From contig NZ_JARUBN010000002.1 of the NCBI RefSeq assembly GCF_029626265.1, forward strand, positions 1 through 64,000: a stretch of 64,000 nt of DNA, in the 5' to 3' direction. The position numbers and the translations under genes are program-made. Origin of the DNA: Micromonospora sp. WMMD1102. GTDB taxonomy: Bacteria > Actinomycetota > Actinomycetes > Mycobacteriales > Micromonosporaceae. A model generated the notes under the pieces. The model searched no databases and was not told the DNA's origin. It was given only the letters and a program-made list of their open reading frames with translations. How positions within the stretch are numbered: position 1 is the stretch's first letter; each line of letters opens with the position of its first letter. This document shows, in pieces, positions 24,741 to 33,560 of this stretch.

Positions 24741-25195
24741 GGGGAATCACCGTCCGCTATCCGTGGGCTGCCTGCATTGCCACTGGCCTGCCGGGCGCGA
24801 AGCGGGTCGAGAACCGGGGTGCGACCACCGCCTACCGGGGCGCACTGCTGGTGCACGCCGGGAAGACCGCCGACGTCAAGGCCGACACCGACCCGCGTGT
24901 CATGAACCTGTTCGGTCGGGATCCCCGCCTCGGCTGGCCCACCGGTTGTGTGATCGCGGTCGCGAACCTGGTCGACGCACACCAGGCCAACCTTGACGGT
25001 TGCTGCAAGCCGTGGGGTGAGGACTGGCACTACGGTCCCCGGTCCGCCCGGATCGCGACTCATCTCGTGCTCGCCGACGTTCGCCGGCTGCCCCGACCGG
25101 TGCCGTGCCGGGGTGCTCTCGGCCTGTGGACGCCGCCGGCCGATGTGATCGCTGCGGTTGAGGCGCAGTACACCGACATCGAGGTGGCGCGGTGA
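24737..25195 (+). CDS. ASCH-domain protein
   Basis: 152 residues. The opening ITVRYPWAACIATGLPGAKR, then VENRG and YRGALLVHAGK, match the ASCH fold, a PUA-related RNA or nucleotide-binding domain. Phage ASCH proteins are thought to bind RNA or modified bases; the ligand here is unknown. The C-terminus (PVPCRGALGLWTPP) is typical of phage members. Confidence 0.75.
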   Translation: MRGITVRYPWAACIATGLPGAKRVENRGATTAYRGALLVHAGKTADVKADTDPRVMNLFGRDPRLGWPTGCVIAVANLVDAHQANLDGCCKPWGEDWHYGPRSARIATHLVLADVRRLPRPVPCRGALGLWTPPADVIAAVEAQYTDIEVAR

Positions 25196-25638
25196 CCACC
25201 ATGACGAGCGTTCGCATCATCGTCGCCGGTGACCCGAAACCGAAGGGCAGCCTCAAGCACATCGGTCGGGGTCGGCTCACCGAACAGGTCGCCGGCTCCG
25301 GTACGTGGCGGCAGCGGGTCGCGTGGGCGGCGCGGCAGCAGTACTCCGGCCCGCCGCTGACCGATCCGGTCGCGGTGACGTTCGTCGTCTGCATCACCCC
25401 ACCCAAGAGCGCACCGAAACGGCGCATCACCTGGCCGGCAACCCGCTCGTCCGGCGATCTCGACAAGCACGCCCGGAATCTGCTCGACGCCCTGGTGGAC
25501 GGGCGGGTGATCGCTGACGACTCCCGGGTGGTGGAGCTGCGTTGCCGGAAGCGTCACTGCCTGCCCGGTGAGTCGTCCGGTGCCGTGATTCTGGTCCGCC
25601 CTATGTCCGCCCCTGACCTGACAGGAGATCTGACGTGA
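25192..25638 (+). CDS. RusA-like Holliday junction resolvase
   Basis: 148 residues, GTG start. The family features are the N-terminal GDPKPKGSLKH, the acidic box SGDLDKHARNLLDAL and the following IADDSRVVEL, which supply the Asp ligands for magnesium. RusA resolves branched recombination or replication intermediates and fits with YqaJ and RecT upstream. Confidence 0.88.
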   Translation: MTTMTSVRIIVAGDPKPKGSLKHIGRGRLTEQVAGSGTWRQRVAWAARQQYSGPPLTDPVAVTFVVCITPPKSAPKRRITWPATRSSGDLDKHARNLLDALVDGRVIADDSRVVELRCRKRHCLPGESSGAVILVRPMSAPDLTGDLT

Positions 25639-26045
25639 GTACCGAAACGACGACGACCAACGCCCCGGCGACGACGAAGGCGGGTCTGCCGAGCCGCCGG
25701 CAGCGTACCGAGTGGTTCTCTCCCCGCAGCGTCCCGTCCGACAGCTGGAACGTCACGGTGGGGCAGACGCCGGAGGGGGCGCAGAAGCTCGGGGATCAGA
25801 TCCAGGCAGCTTCCCGGCGTCTGGAACGGGACGGCGGCCAGTATGCGGCGTCGTCGGTGCAGGGCCGCCGTGTGCTGAAGCTGCTGGAAGCGGCGAACTA
25901 TCTGTCGGCGGCTGCGCAGCTTGGCCCGGATGACGACATGGGCCGGTATGCGCGGCGGTTGGCGCAGCAGGTGCGGACGTATGTGGGGCATCTGGTGCCG
26001 GTCCCTGAGGCGTCGGACATCCGGCCGGAAGTGCCCGGTGTCTAG
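25635..26045 (+). CDS. Hypothetical phage protein
   Basis: 136 residues, GTG start overlapping rusA. A disordered N-terminus rich in Thr and Ala precedes a helical domain (LKLLEAANYLSAAAQLG, RYARRLAQQVRTYVGHLV). No family recognised. It ends five bases before the minus-strand HTH gene. Confidence 0.55.
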   Translation: MSTETTTTNAPATTKAGLPSRRQRTEWFSPRSVPSDSWNVTVGQTPEGAQKLGDQIQAASRRLERDGGQYAASSVQGRRVLKLLEAANYLSAAAQLGPDDDMGRYARRLAQQVRTYVGHLVPVPEASDIRPEVPGV

Positions 26046-26049
26046 CCGG

Positions 26050-26328
26050 TCAGGTGTCGGAGCCTTCGTCGGCCGGGATGCGCTTGACGGTCGCGCGTCG
26101 GGTGGCGGGGATTCCGGCACCGCGCCGGATGCGGTCGATGTGCTGCCGGTCGTAGCGGCTGACTTTCTCGATCGCGGACGGGCCTGCCCCGGCGCGCAGC
26201 GCGCGGACGATCGCGGCGTGGTGGGCCTCGCGTCGGGCCTCTTCCTCGCTGATCGCCTGGGTGTGCTGCTCGGACGCTTTCGCGACCTCAGCCAGGGCTT
26301 CCACCTTGGGGTCCGTCTCCTCTGTCAT
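26050..26328 (-). CDS. Small HTH protein on the minus strand
   Basis: 92 residues. A charged helix leads to a helix-turn-helix (VRALRAGAGPSAIEKVSRYD, then RQHIDRIRRGAG) of the small actinobacterial type. Its orientation against the surrounding operon and the inverted repeat just upstream suggest a local repressor. A related layout appears at 34343. Confidence 0.6.
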   Translation of the reverse strand: MTEETDPKVEALAEVAKASEQHTQAISEEEARREAHHAAIVRALRAGAGPSAIEKVSRYDRQHIDRIRRGAGIPATRRATVKRIPADEGSDT

Positions 26329-26364
26329 GCGGCTGATTATGTCGCCGCCTCTTGTCTCCTCATG

Positions 26365-26392
26365 CTACAAGTCTGTAGTCTTAGGTTATAAC
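26365..26392. promoter_or_regulatory. Divergent regulatory region with inverted repeat
   Basis: CTACA (26365-26369) and TGTAG (26374-26378) form an inverted repeat around AGTC. TATAAC at 26387-26392 could be a plus-strand -10 box for the gene at 26450. The 120-base gap is clearly less GC-rich than its surroundings. It probably holds the operator of the HTH protein at 26328. Confidence 0.4.
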
Positions 26393-26449
26393 ACGATGAG
26401 ACGAACGGTCGCACGAACCCCCAACTTCCACCTCTGGAGCTGATGCCGC

Positions 26450-26653
26450 ATGCCCGAAACCGAGTACCGGATCACCTACACCATCGAACGCCGTGAACGC
26501 GGTGCCAGCGACTTCACGGAAATCGGCTTCGGCTCGTCGCACGCCACCGGCACGGTCGACGCGGCTGCGTACGACGTCGAGTCCCAGATCCAGAACAGGC
26601 AGTGGGAGACCGGCGACGGCATGCCCGACCCTTTGGAGGTGGGCCGTGGCTGA
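26450..26653 (+). CDS. Small hypothetical phage protein
   Basis: 67 residues, ATG start. Beta-rich opening (EYRITYTIERRERGASDFTE), then a helical part. Reads like a small single-domain protein. No family recognised. First gene after the divergent regulatory gap. Confidence 0.55.
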   Translation: MPETEYRITYTIERRERGASDFTEIGFGSSHATGTVDAAAYDVESQIQNRQWETGDGMPDPLEVGRG

Positions 26654-26978
26654 GCCGCTTGCGCCGCTCCACCCCGACGCGACCGGCTTCACCCTGTTCC
26701 GCATCATGCCGAACGGAGTGGGGCGGGCCTACTCGCAGGTTGAGTTCGTCCACGGACATCGAGGGGCCGCCGCGTTCCTGCACAGGTTGCGCGCTCTCGG
26801 CTTCGTCAAGAACAGCAGCACAGCCGCCGACGGCTGGCACGTGTTGGACGTCCTCAACGCCGACGGCGACATCGTCCAGGACTATGCCGTCCCGCCCACG
26901 GGGCCGGCATTCCAGTACATCAAGCGGAAGTTGCGGCTCACGGTCGCGCACGAGCCGTCGGAGGTGTCTCGTGGCTGA
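26646..26978 (+). CDS. Hypothetical phage protein
   Basis: 110 residues from the GTG at 26646, eight-base overlap with the previous gene. Contains GFTLFRIMPNGVGRAYSQVE and a helix (RGAAAFLHRLRALGFV). No family recognised. Confidence 0.55.
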   Translation: MAEPLAPLHPDATGFTLFRIMPNGVGRAYSQVEFVHGHRGAAAFLHRLRALGFVKNSSTAADGWHVLDVLNADGDIVQDYAVPPTGPAFQYIKRKLRLTVAHEPSEVSRG

Positions 26979-27180
26979 CGTTCTGTCTCCAGCCGAGGCC
27001 CCGACCGGCGAGTGCACGCACTGCACGAAGCCGGCAACGAAGTGGTGGCGTCTGCTCGGCGGCGGCGACCCGATGGGTTTCGGCTTCCGCAAGGTCTGCG
27101 ACGACCACTACGACGCCGAACGTGAGGACCGCAACGACGCGCTTCGTCAGGCGTTGGAGGCGATGCGCCGTGACCGCTGA
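26971..27180 (+). CDS. Small zinc-binding phage protein
   Basis: 69 residues, GTG start. CTHCTKPATKWW and the later CDDHYDAE form a C-C-C-H ligand set typical of a small zinc finger. A helical tail follows. No named family. Confidence 0.5.
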   Translation: MADVLSPAEAPTGECTHCTKPATKWWRLLGGGDPMGFGFRKVCDDHYDAEREDRNDALRQALEAMRRDR

Positions 27181-27493
27181 CCTGTCTCCGGTGGAGACCC
27201 TACGAGCAGCCGCCGACCGGGTGTGGACCGCACCGAACCCGCACCCGTGGGCGGCCGTCGACCCGGACGCGGCCCGCGCCTTGGCTGGCTGGTTCGAAGC
27301 TGTCGCCGTCCAGTACGACGACGAGACCGAGGTCGACGACACCCTGGAATGCGCCGGCTGCGGATACGACGGCGGCTGCGGTGGACACACCGACACCGTT
27401 CACGAGGTGTGCGGCCAGATCGTCAGCGCGTGCACCTGCATCAAGCCGGCACTGGCGGTGGCCCGGAATCTGCTGGGGGTGCCGAATGGCTGA
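27170..27493 (+). CDS. Hypothetical phage protein with Cys cluster
   Basis: 107 residues from the GTG at 27170. The C-terminal half has ECAGCGYDGGCGGH, then HEVCGQIVSACTC, a likely metal site. The N-terminal half is helical with WFEAVAVQYDDE. No family recognised. Confidence 0.5.
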   Translation: MTADLSPVETLRAAADRVWTAPNPHPWAAVDPDAARALAGWFEAVAVQYDDETEVDDTLECAGCGYDGGCGGHTDTVHEVCGQIVSACTCIKPALAVARNLLGVPNG

Positions 27494-28421
27494 GACCTCG
27501 ATCGAGTGGACGCAGCGTCCCGGCACCAGGGGCGTGACGTGGAATCCAACCACCGGGTGCGACAAGATCTCAGCCGGTTGTGGCCTGCCCCGTTTCCCTG
27601 GGGACGACACCGGCGGCTGCTACGCGATGGCGATGGCCAAGCGACTCAAGGGCATGGGGCAGGCGAAGTACCAGAACGACGGCGACCCGCGCACTTCCGG
27701 GCCCGGTTTCGGCGTCACCATGCACCCGGGCGTCCTACCTCAGCCGTTGAAGTGGCGCGACCCGCGCACCGTCTTCGTGAACTCGATGAGCGACCTCGGG
27801 CACGCCCGGATCTCCCGCGAGTTCGTGGCTCAGGTGTGGGCGGTCATGGCTGCCACGCCGCAGCACGTGTACCAGATCCTCTCGAAGCGTCCGGAGCGGA
27901 TGGCCCGAATTCTCAACGACGAATGCCGGTGTGGTAGCGGGCATGCGCCGGGTGTGCACTTCCGGTCAGCGATGGACTGGGCATCGACCCCGCACAGCCC
28001 GACGTACGTGCCCGGCCTGCAACCCGGGCTGTACCACCGGATCACCTGGCCGCTGCCGAACGTCTGGGTGGGCACCAGTATTGAGCTGGACAAGCACGTC
28101 GACCGGGCTGATGCGCTCCGTGCCACCCCGGCCGCCATTCGGTTCATCTCCGCTGAGCCGCTGCTCGGGCCGCTGCCCAGCCTGGACCTGACCGGCATCG
28201 ACCAAATCATCATCGGCGGTGAATCCGGTCCGGGCTCGCGTCCGATGGACCTCGGCTGGGTCCGCGAACTCATTGCCATGGCTCGGGACGCAGATACCGC
28301 CGTCTTCGTGAAGCAGCTCGGGCTCCGCTGGGCGGGCTCGGGTAAAGGCGGCGACTGGACGGCGTGGCCTGAGGATCTCCGGATCAGGGAGTACCCCGCT
28401 GACCGGGTGGCGGTGGCGTGA
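27486..28421 (+). CDS. DUF5131 (phage Gp37/Gp68-like) protein
   Basis: 311 residues from the ATG at 27486. TSIEWTQRP, then TWNPTTGCDKISAGCG and a third Cys in GGCYAMAMA, are the three-Cys motif of the DUF5131 family. FVNSMSDLGHARIS, YQILSKRPERM, FISAEPLLGPL and IIIGGESGPGSRPMDLGWV are its other conserved blocks. The Cys set and the barrel-like pattern suggest a radical-SAM-like enzyme, but no activity is established. The spacing between the second and third Cys is longer than usual. Confidence 0.85.
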   Translation: MAETSIEWTQRPGTRGVTWNPTTGCDKISAGCGLPRFPGDDTGGCYAMAMAKRLKGMGQAKYQNDGDPRTSGPGFGVTMHPGVLPQPLKWRDPRTVFVNSMSDLGHARISREFVAQVWAVMAATPQHVYQILSKRPERMARILNDECRCGSGHAPGVHFRSAMDWASTPHSPTYVPGLQPGLYHRITWPLPNVWVGTSIELDKHVDRADALRATPAAIRFISAEPLLGPLPSLDLTGIDQIIIGGESGPGSRPMDLGWVRELIAMARDADTAVFVKQLGLRWAGSGKGGDWTAWPEDLRIREYPADRVAVA

Positions 28422-28792
28422 TGCCTGAGCGGATCCAGAGGAGCCGAAAGCGCGGCTGGCGGATGCCGGACGGCGTGATCTACGTCGGTCGGCCGACGAA
28501 GTGGGGAAACCCGTTCATGGCCAGCCCCGTTGTCCAATCGTTCCCGAGTCTCACTGACCGGCAAGTGGCGCAGTTCGTCGTCAACGACTTCAAGGCGCTC
28601 GTCCGGACCGGTCGTGGACTGGCGGCGCGTGGGCTGCGGATGTCGTCGCCCGAGCAGGAGGAAGTCACCTACCCGTCGGTTGAGGAGATCCGCGCCGAGC
28701 TGGCCGGTAAAGACCTTGCCTGCTGGTGTCCGGTCGGCGACCCCTGCCACGCAGACGTTTTGCTTGAGATCGCGAACGGCGGTGGTCGGTGA
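28421..28792 (+). CDS. DUF4326-domain protein
   Basis: 123 residues; ATG at 28421 overlaps the previous stop. IYVGRPTKWGNPF and the end CWCPVGDPCHADVLLEIAN are the two hallmark blocks of DUF4326. These small proteins are common in actinophages and bind an unknown ligand. The Cys and His residues near the end may bind metal. It directly follows the DUF5131 gene. Confidence 0.82.
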   Translation: MPERIQRSRKRGWRMPDGVIYVGRPTKWGNPFMASPVVQSFPSLTDRQVAQFVVNDFKALVRTGRGLAARGLRMSSPEQEEVTYPSVEEIRAELAGKDLACWCPVGDPCHADVLLEIANGGGR

Positions 28793-29046
28793 TGGCTCTC
28801 CGCAGTGTCAACACCGGCAACGTCGAGTCGTTCCGGGCTTGCGCTATCGAACTCCGTGATGACCGGGTGGTGCTCATCGGCGTCTACGCCGGCTGGCGCA
28901 AGGAGCGCATGGACGGCCTGTGCCCGGTCCACAAGTCCGCCGCCTGCATCGAGACGTACTTCGCCGCCGAGGATCTGACCCGCTGGTCGTTGTGGACCTT
29001 CTGGGAGTGGCGGTCCCGCATGCGCCGGATGCGTGGTGGTCGGTGA
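28792..29046 (+). CDS. Hypothetical phage protein
   Basis: 84 residues, TGATG start. Contains RVVLIGVYAGWRKERMDGLC, two Cys residues and a basic C-terminus (SRMRRMRGGR). No family recognised. Confidence 0.5.
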   Translation: MALRSVNTGNVESFRACAIELRDDRVVLIGVYAGWRKERMDGLCPVHKSAACIETYFAAEDLTRWSLWTFWEWRSRMRRMRGGR

Positions 29047-29264
29047 TGGGGGTCCAGAGCCTCCGTGGCGGCAACGCCACCAACCGCCTTCAGGTCGCCG
29101 CCGACGAGAAGGCAAGGAAGAAGCGTGAGGACCGGGACAAGAACGCCCGGGGCAACCTCGCCGCGTTCGCCATGGACCGGCACCCCGAGGCGTGGGGAAC
29201 CCGCGACGACGAACCGCAGACCCCGGAGGTTCGGGCGTCCCGTCTGGACGCCGCCTGCTGGTAG
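29046..29264 (+). CDS. Small basic phage protein
   Basis: 72 residues, TGATG start. Very charged (ADEKARKKREDRDKNARGN) and probably disordered. No family recognised. Followed by a 44-base gap with the Shine-Dalgarno of the WhiB gene. Confidence 0.5.
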   Translation: MGVQSLRGGNATNRLQVAADEKARKKREDRDKNARGNLAAFAMDRHPEAWGTRDDEPQTPEVRASRLDAACW

Positions 29265-29308
29265 GACGAACTGCTCGACGCGCTCGGGCTTGAGAGAGGA
29301 GGCAAGTG

Positions 29309-29566
29309 ATGGACTGGCGCCATTTTGCGGTTTGTAGGGACGAAAGTCCCGAGTTGTTCTTCCCGGTTGGAACCTCCGGCCCGGCCGTTCTCCAGGTCGA
29401 GCAGGCCAAGGCCGTGTGCCGACGGTGCCCGGTCGTTGTCGAGTGCCTGGACTACGCCTTGACCAGCGGAGAAGACGCAGGTGTGTGGGGCGGAATGTCC
29501 GAGGAGGAGCGGCGTGCGGTGAAGCGCCGTGGCGGGCTTCGGGTCCTGCGAGCCCACCAGGCATGA
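29309..29566 (+). CDS. WhiB-family transcription factor
   Basis: 85 residues from the ATG at 29309, with AGAGGAGG upstream; a GTG at 29306 is also in frame but too near the Shine-Dalgarno. Four Fe-S ligand Cys residues (Cys 9, then CRRCP and VVEC), the GVWGGMSEEERR turn and a basic tail define the family. WhiB proteins are iron-sulfur regulators that contact the primary sigma factor. A phage copy could alter host development or septation. Confidence 0.92.
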   Translation: MDWRHFAVCRDESPELFFPVGTSGPAVLQVEQAKAVCRRCPVVVECLDYALTSGEDAGVWGGMSEEERRAVKRRGGLRVLRAHQA

Positions 29567-29784
29567 ACACCGAACCGCAGCCGATGACCGGCTTCACGGA
29601 TACCGGCGAGACGCCACATCTGGTGGCCGGTCTGCACCCGCACACCTCTTGCTGCGGTCAGCCTCTCGTCTCCATCCCGAACCACCAAAAGGCGTGGGAT
29701 CCGTTGCAGGTGTGCCGTGCATGCCGGCACTCCGGTGTCACCCCACTCCCCCACGACCACGACCCGACCAAGGACACCGCCTGA
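29563..29784 (+). CDS. Small His/Cys-rich phage protein
   Basis: 73 residues, ATGA overlap with the WhiB gene. Has HPHTSCCGQPL and CRACRHSG, a probable zinc ribbon. No family recognised. Confidence 0.5.
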   Translation: MNTEPQPMTGFTDTGETPHLVAGLHPHTSCCGQPLVSIPNHQKAWDPLQVCRACRHSGVTPLPHDHDPTKDTA

Positions 29785-30323
29785 TGCTCGCCATCACCGA
29801 CCTCCACCCCGACGACACCGCCGCCCGCGACCGGATCGCCGCCCAACTCCACGGCATCCGCGTCGCGGCCGGCGTCAGTCAACGCGCGCTCGCCGCCCGC
29901 CTACACGTCACCCAACGCCGTGTCGCCGTCCTCGAACACAACCGGTCATGGGAGGCACGGACCGTCCAGGGGTGGGCGAGAGCATTCGGGCACCGGCTGA
30001 CGTTGACGATCGTCGGGCTTGTCGTCCCGGACGACGGTGACGCGCTCGCCGCCGTCTACGACCAGCAGCACCCCGCCAGCCCGGCCGAAGAAGACCAGCT
30101 TGCGCTTCGCCGGGTTGTGAACGACCTTGCCCGGATCCGCCGCCGCCGGATGTCCGCGCACCGGTTCGGGCAGATCCTCGGCCGCTGCGAGTCGTCAATC
30201 CTTCAACGTGAGGACAACCCTGACGGGACACGGTTGGCGACGGTGCAGCAGACGGCGCGGGCGCTCGGTGGGCGTCTCGATGTTGGTCTGGCGCCGGTGG
30301 GGGTGTCCTGTGCTGCTGTCTGA
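29784..30323 (+). CDS. XRE-like regulator with two HTH segments
   Basis: 179 residues, TGATG start. The first helix-turn-helix is VSQRALAARLHVTQRRVAVL near residues 33-52. A second, weaker one (SAHRFGQILGRCESSILQRE) lies near residues 125-145. The duplication suggests a pseudo-dimer. It precedes dcd and the clamp gene and may regulate this replication block. Confidence 0.65.
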   Translation: MLAITDLHPDDTAARDRIAAQLHGIRVAAGVSQRALAARLHVTQRRVAVLEHNRSWEARTVQGWARAFGHRLTLTIVGLVVPDDGDALAAVYDQQHPASPAEEDQLALRRVVNDLARIRRRRMSAHRFGQILGRCESSILQREDNPDGTRLATVQQTARALGGRLDVGLAPVGVSCAAV

Positions 30324-30900
30324 CCGGGACCTTCGCCACGCCATCTACACGGGCCGGCTCGGCATCGACCCGTACGAGCCGGCGCTGGTGCAGCCGTCGA
30401 GCATCGACCTGCGCCTGGACCGGCATCTGCTGCTGTGGCCGCTCGACGGGCATGCGATCGACCCGGCGCAGGAACCGAACATGCGCCGGTTTGAGATCGC
30501 CGACGGGGAGACGTTCGCCCTGTGTCCGGGTGGGATGGCGCTCGCCTCGACGGTTGAGTGGGTGCGGCTGGCCGCCGACATCGCCTGCCGGGTGGAGGGC
30601 AAGTCGAGCCTTGCCCGTCTCGGCCTGGCAGCGCACATCACCGCCGGTTTCATTGACCCCGGATTCGCCGGCCACATCACGTTAGAGCTGGTGAATCACG
30701 CCCCGCGTCCGATCCTGCTTCGGGCGGGGATGCGGATCGCCCAACTGTGCGCGATGCCGATGCTCGGCAAGGTCGAGCAGCCGTACGGGACCGACCAGCT
30801 CGGCTCGCACTACCAGAACCAGCGCGGCCCGACCCCATCGCGTTCATGGCAGGGCTGGCGCACCTGGCCCACCCAAACCCCCGAAAGGAGCACCCCGTGA
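30310..30900 (+). CDS. dcd: dCTP deaminase
   Basis: 196 residues from the GTG at 30310, within the end of the previous gene. Converts dCTP to dUTP (or to dUMP in bifunctional members) for thymidylate supply. VQPSSIDLRLD, CRVEGKSSLARLGL and TAGFIDPGFAGHITLEL contain the conserved Arg, Ser and catalytic Glu positions; YGTDQLGSHYQNQRGP is the usual C-terminal motif. The gene ends four bases into the clamp gene, so the two are co-translated. Confidence 0.92.
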   Translation: MLLSDRDLRHAIYTGRLGIDPYEPALVQPSSIDLRLDRHLLLWPLDGHAIDPAQEPNMRRFEIADGETFALCPGGMALASTVEWVRLAADIACRVEGKSSLARLGLAAHITAGFIDPGFAGHITLELVNHAPRPILLRAGMRIAQLCAMPMLGKVEQPYGTDQLGSHYQNQRGPTPSRSWQGWRTWPTQTPERSTP

Positions 30901-32036
30901 AGCTTCGAGTAGCACCGCACGCCCTCGGCGACGCCGCCGGCTGGGTCGCGAAGAGCCTCCCCAACCGTCCGTCCGTGCCCGTGCTCGCCGGGGTGCTGCT
31001 CCGTGCTGTCGACGGCGGGTTGCAGGTGTCCGGCTACGACTACGACCGGTCGGCCCGGGACACGGTGCCGGCCGACGTTGCCGAGGGCGGCGCGGCCCTG
31101 GTGTCCGGCCGGCTGCTGGCCGAGATCGCGAAGGCGTTGCCCGCGAAGCCGGTCGACATCACGTCCGTCGGCGCGCACCTGGAACTCGTCTGCGGCAGTG
31201 CCCGGTTCACCCTGCCGACAATGCCGGTCGAGGACTACCCGGCCCTACCGGACCTGCCCGGCCCGGCTGGCACCATCGACGCCGCCGAGTTCGCCGCCGC
31301 TGTCGCACAGGTGGCGGTCGCCGCCGGCCGGGACGAAACCCTGCCGATGATGACCGGCGTCCGGGTCGAGATCGAAGGCGACCGGGTGGCGCTGCTGGCG
31401 ACGGACCGGTACCGGCTTGCGGTGCGGGAGTTCGAGTGGCAGCCGGACGACGCCGGCCTGTCCGCGACCGCGCTCGTGCCGGCGCAAACCCTGGCGGACA
31501 CGGCGAAGACGCTCGCCCAGCAGGGCGGGCAGGTACGCATCCACCTCGGCGAGTCCGGGCAGGGTGAGGGGGTCGTCGGCTTCTCCGGCACTGCACGGCA
31601 CACCACGTCCCGCCTGCTCGACGGCGGTAACTATCCGCCGGTCCGCACCCTGTTCCCCGACCCGGACAAGGTCACCAGCCACGCCACCGTGACGGTCGCC
31701 ACGCTGATCGAGGTCGTCAAGCGGGTGTCCCTCGTCGGCGGCAAAACCACCCCCGTCCTCCTGACGTTCGCTCCGGACGGGCTGACCGTGGAGGCGGGCG
31801 GCACCGAAGAGGCGCGGGCGTCGGAGGCGATGGACGTCACGTTCACCGGCGACACGCTGACGATCGGCTTCAACCCCGCCTACCTGGTCGACGGCCTGAC
31901 CGCGCTCGGGTCGGTGGTGGCCCGGTTCGAGTTCGTGGACGCGTTCAAACCCGCCGTCATCACACCGGCCGACGAGGGCGGGGAGAGCGTTCCCGGCTAC
32001 CGGTACCTGATCATGCCGATCCGGGTCAGCCGATGA
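30897..32036 (+). CDS. dnaN: DNA polymerase III beta sliding clamp
   Basis: 379 residues, close to the cellular length of about 376. GTG at 30897 with AAAGGAG upstream. Three clamp domains can be followed: [13 protein letters not shown] near residue 30, [14 protein letters not shown] near residue 180 and [13 protein letters not shown] at the C-terminus, the usual end of DnaN. The ring tethers the replicase to DNA. A phage-encoded bacterial-type clamp is unusual; no DNA polymerase gene is in view, so it would serve the host polymerase. Confidence 0.93.
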   Translation: MKLRVAPHALGDAAGWVAKSLPNRPSVPVLAGVLLRAVDGGLQVSGYDYDRSARDTVPADVAEGGAALVSGRLLAEIAKALPAKPVDITSVGAHLELVCGSARFTLPTMPVEDYPALPDLPGPAGTIDAAEFAAAVAQVAVAAGRDETLPMMTGVRVEIEGDRVALLATDRYRLAVREFEWQPDDAGLSATALVPAQTLADTAKTLAQQGGQVRIHLGESGQGEGVVGFSGTARHTTSRLLDGGNYPPVRTLFPDPDKVTSHATVTVATLIEVVKRVSLVGGKTTPVLLTFAPDGLTVEAGGTEEARASEAMDVTFTGDTLTIGFNPAYLVDGLTALGSVVARFEFVDAFKPAVITPADEGGESVPGYRYLIMPIRVSR

Positions 32037-32803
32037 CCTGCACCACCCGCCGGCCGACATCCGTCGTCCGCGACCACCTTGCCTGGCTCGCCGCCGCAGG
32101 CATGACCCGGCAGGCGGTCACCGCCGACAGTGGTGTTTCGGACCGCACCCTTCGCAACGTCATCCACGGCACCAGACCATCAGTGAACGGCGACACGGCC
32201 GCACTACTGCTCGCCGTCCGCCCCCGGGCCGTCGTCGAGAACGGCCGCCTACCCGCCCTCGGCACCGTTCGTCGACTCCAAGCTTTGGTCGCCTACGGGT
32301 ACGGCATCGAACACATTTCAACCCTGTCCGGGCTCAGCATGCGCCACCTGTTCGACCTGGTTGCCGGTCGCCGACCGACCGTCACCATCCGGGTTCGTCA
32401 CATGGTTACGGACGTGTACGAGCGGTACTCCACCACCCCCGGCCCGTCGAAGTGGGCATGGGCCGCCGGCCGGGCACGCGGATGGGCACTCCCGGGCGCG
32501 TGGGACAACATCGACGACCCGGACGCTGTCCCGCAACGCGGCTACACCAGCCGCCCCGACAGGCTCCCCGGGGTACTCGTCGGCCGGGTCCTACGCGGCG
32601 AGGCATCAATTCACACCCTCACCGACGACGAGCGGGCCGAGCTGTGGCAACGCTGGGCCGCCGAACGTGCTGCCGAAGGCATCGCCCCGACGGTGAGTGC
32701 TTTCACCAGGACTTTCGGGCTGCGGTACGCCACCGCCGCCCGCATCAGAACCGCCGCTCTCAGCGGCACCGAGACCAACCCGTACGAGAGAAAGGTGGTC
32801 TGA
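32033..32803 (+). CDS. Helix-turn-helix phage protein
   Basis: 256 residues, ATGA overlap with the clamp gene. Three HTH-like segments can be seen: [20 protein letters not shown] near residues 24-43, [20 protein letters not shown] near residues 90-115, and a third near the end ([18 protein letters not shown]). Probably a DNA-binding regulator or replication accessory. No named family. Confidence 0.6.
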   Translation: MTCTTRRPTSVVRDHLAWLAAAGMTRQAVTADSGVSDRTLRNVIHGTRPSVNGDTAALLLAVRPRAVVENGRLPALGTVRRLQALVAYGYGIEHISTLSGLSMRHLFDLVAGRRPTVTIRVRHMVTDVYERYSTTPGPSKWAWAAGRARGWALPGAWDNIDDPDAVPQRGYTSRPDRLPGVLVGRVLRGEASIHTLTDDERAELWQRWAAERAAEGIAPTVSAFTRTFGLRYATAARIRTAALSGTETNPYERKVV

Positions 32804-32805
32804 CC

Positions 32806-33342
32806 ATGGCAGGAGACACGACGATCACGGTCATCGGGAACCTCACCGACGATCCGGAGTTGCGGTTCACCCCGTCCGGCGCGGCCGTGGCGAAGTTCAG
32901 GGTGGCAAGCACCCCAACCCGTTTCGACAAGGAGCAGCAGAAGTACGTCGACATGGAACCGCTGTTCCTCTCATGCACCGTCTGGCGGCAGGCCGCCGAG
33001 CACGTCGCCGAGTCGTTGCAGCGCGGCGCCCGGGTGATCGTGTCGGGCCGGCTCCGGCAGCGGTCCTACGAGACCCGTGAGGGCGAGAAGCGCACCGTCA
33101 TCGAGCTGGAGGTCGACGAGATCGGCCCGTCGCTGCGGTACGCCACGGCGAAGGTGCAGAAGATGTCGCGCTCCGGCGGCGGCGGTGGCGGGTTCGGCGC
33201 CTCCGGTGGCGGTGGCGGCGGCGGTGGCCAGGGCGGTGGCGGCGGAGGCAACTTCGACGACCCGTGGGCCACGGCGGCTCCGGCCTCCTCGCGTTCGTCC
33301 AACTCGGGCGGAGGCAGCTTCGACGACGAACCCCCGTTCTGA
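32806..33342 (+). CDS. ssb: Single-stranded DNA-binding protein
   Basis: 178 residues. The OB fold spans about residues 1-110 ([20 protein letters not shown], then [19 protein letters not shown]). A Gly-rich linker of about 35 residues follows, and the acidic tip DDEPPF that recruits repair and replication partners closes the protein. It sits two genes after the clamp and covers single strands during phage replication and recombination. Confidence 0.95.
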   Translation: MAGDTTITVIGNLTDDPELRFTPSGAAVAKFRVASTPTRFDKEQQKYVDMEPLFLSCTVWRQAAEHVAESLQRGARVIVSGRLRQRSYETREGEKRTVIELEVDEIGPSLRYATAKVQKMSRSGGGGGGFGASGGGGGGGGQGGGGGGNFDDPWATAAPASSRSSNSGGGSFDDEPPF

Positions 33343-33344
33343 TC

Positions 33345-33560
33345 ATGGAACTCGTTGGACGTCCGCGTCTGGACTCGCTGCTGCCCTGCGGTAGCGAGTC
33401 CGCCCGGCGTCGCCACCTCGCCCACGGCCGCGCGTGCGCCGTCTGCTGGCCCGACGGCGGCCTCCCCGCCATGCCCGACACCACCGTCGTACCCGGCTGG
33501 CTGGCCGACATGATCGCCGACGAGTTCGGCCCCGACATCCCCGAGGAGTTGGTCGCGTGA
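33345..33560 (+). CDS. Small zinc-finger-like phage protein
   Basis: 71 residues, ATG two bases after ssb. LPCGSESARRRHLAHGRACAVC suggests a C-H-C-C metal site. The rest is acidic. No named family. Confidence 0.5.
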   Translation: MELVGRPRLDSLLPCGSESARRRHLAHGRACAVCWPDGGLPAMPDTTVVPGWLADMIADEFGPDIPEELVA

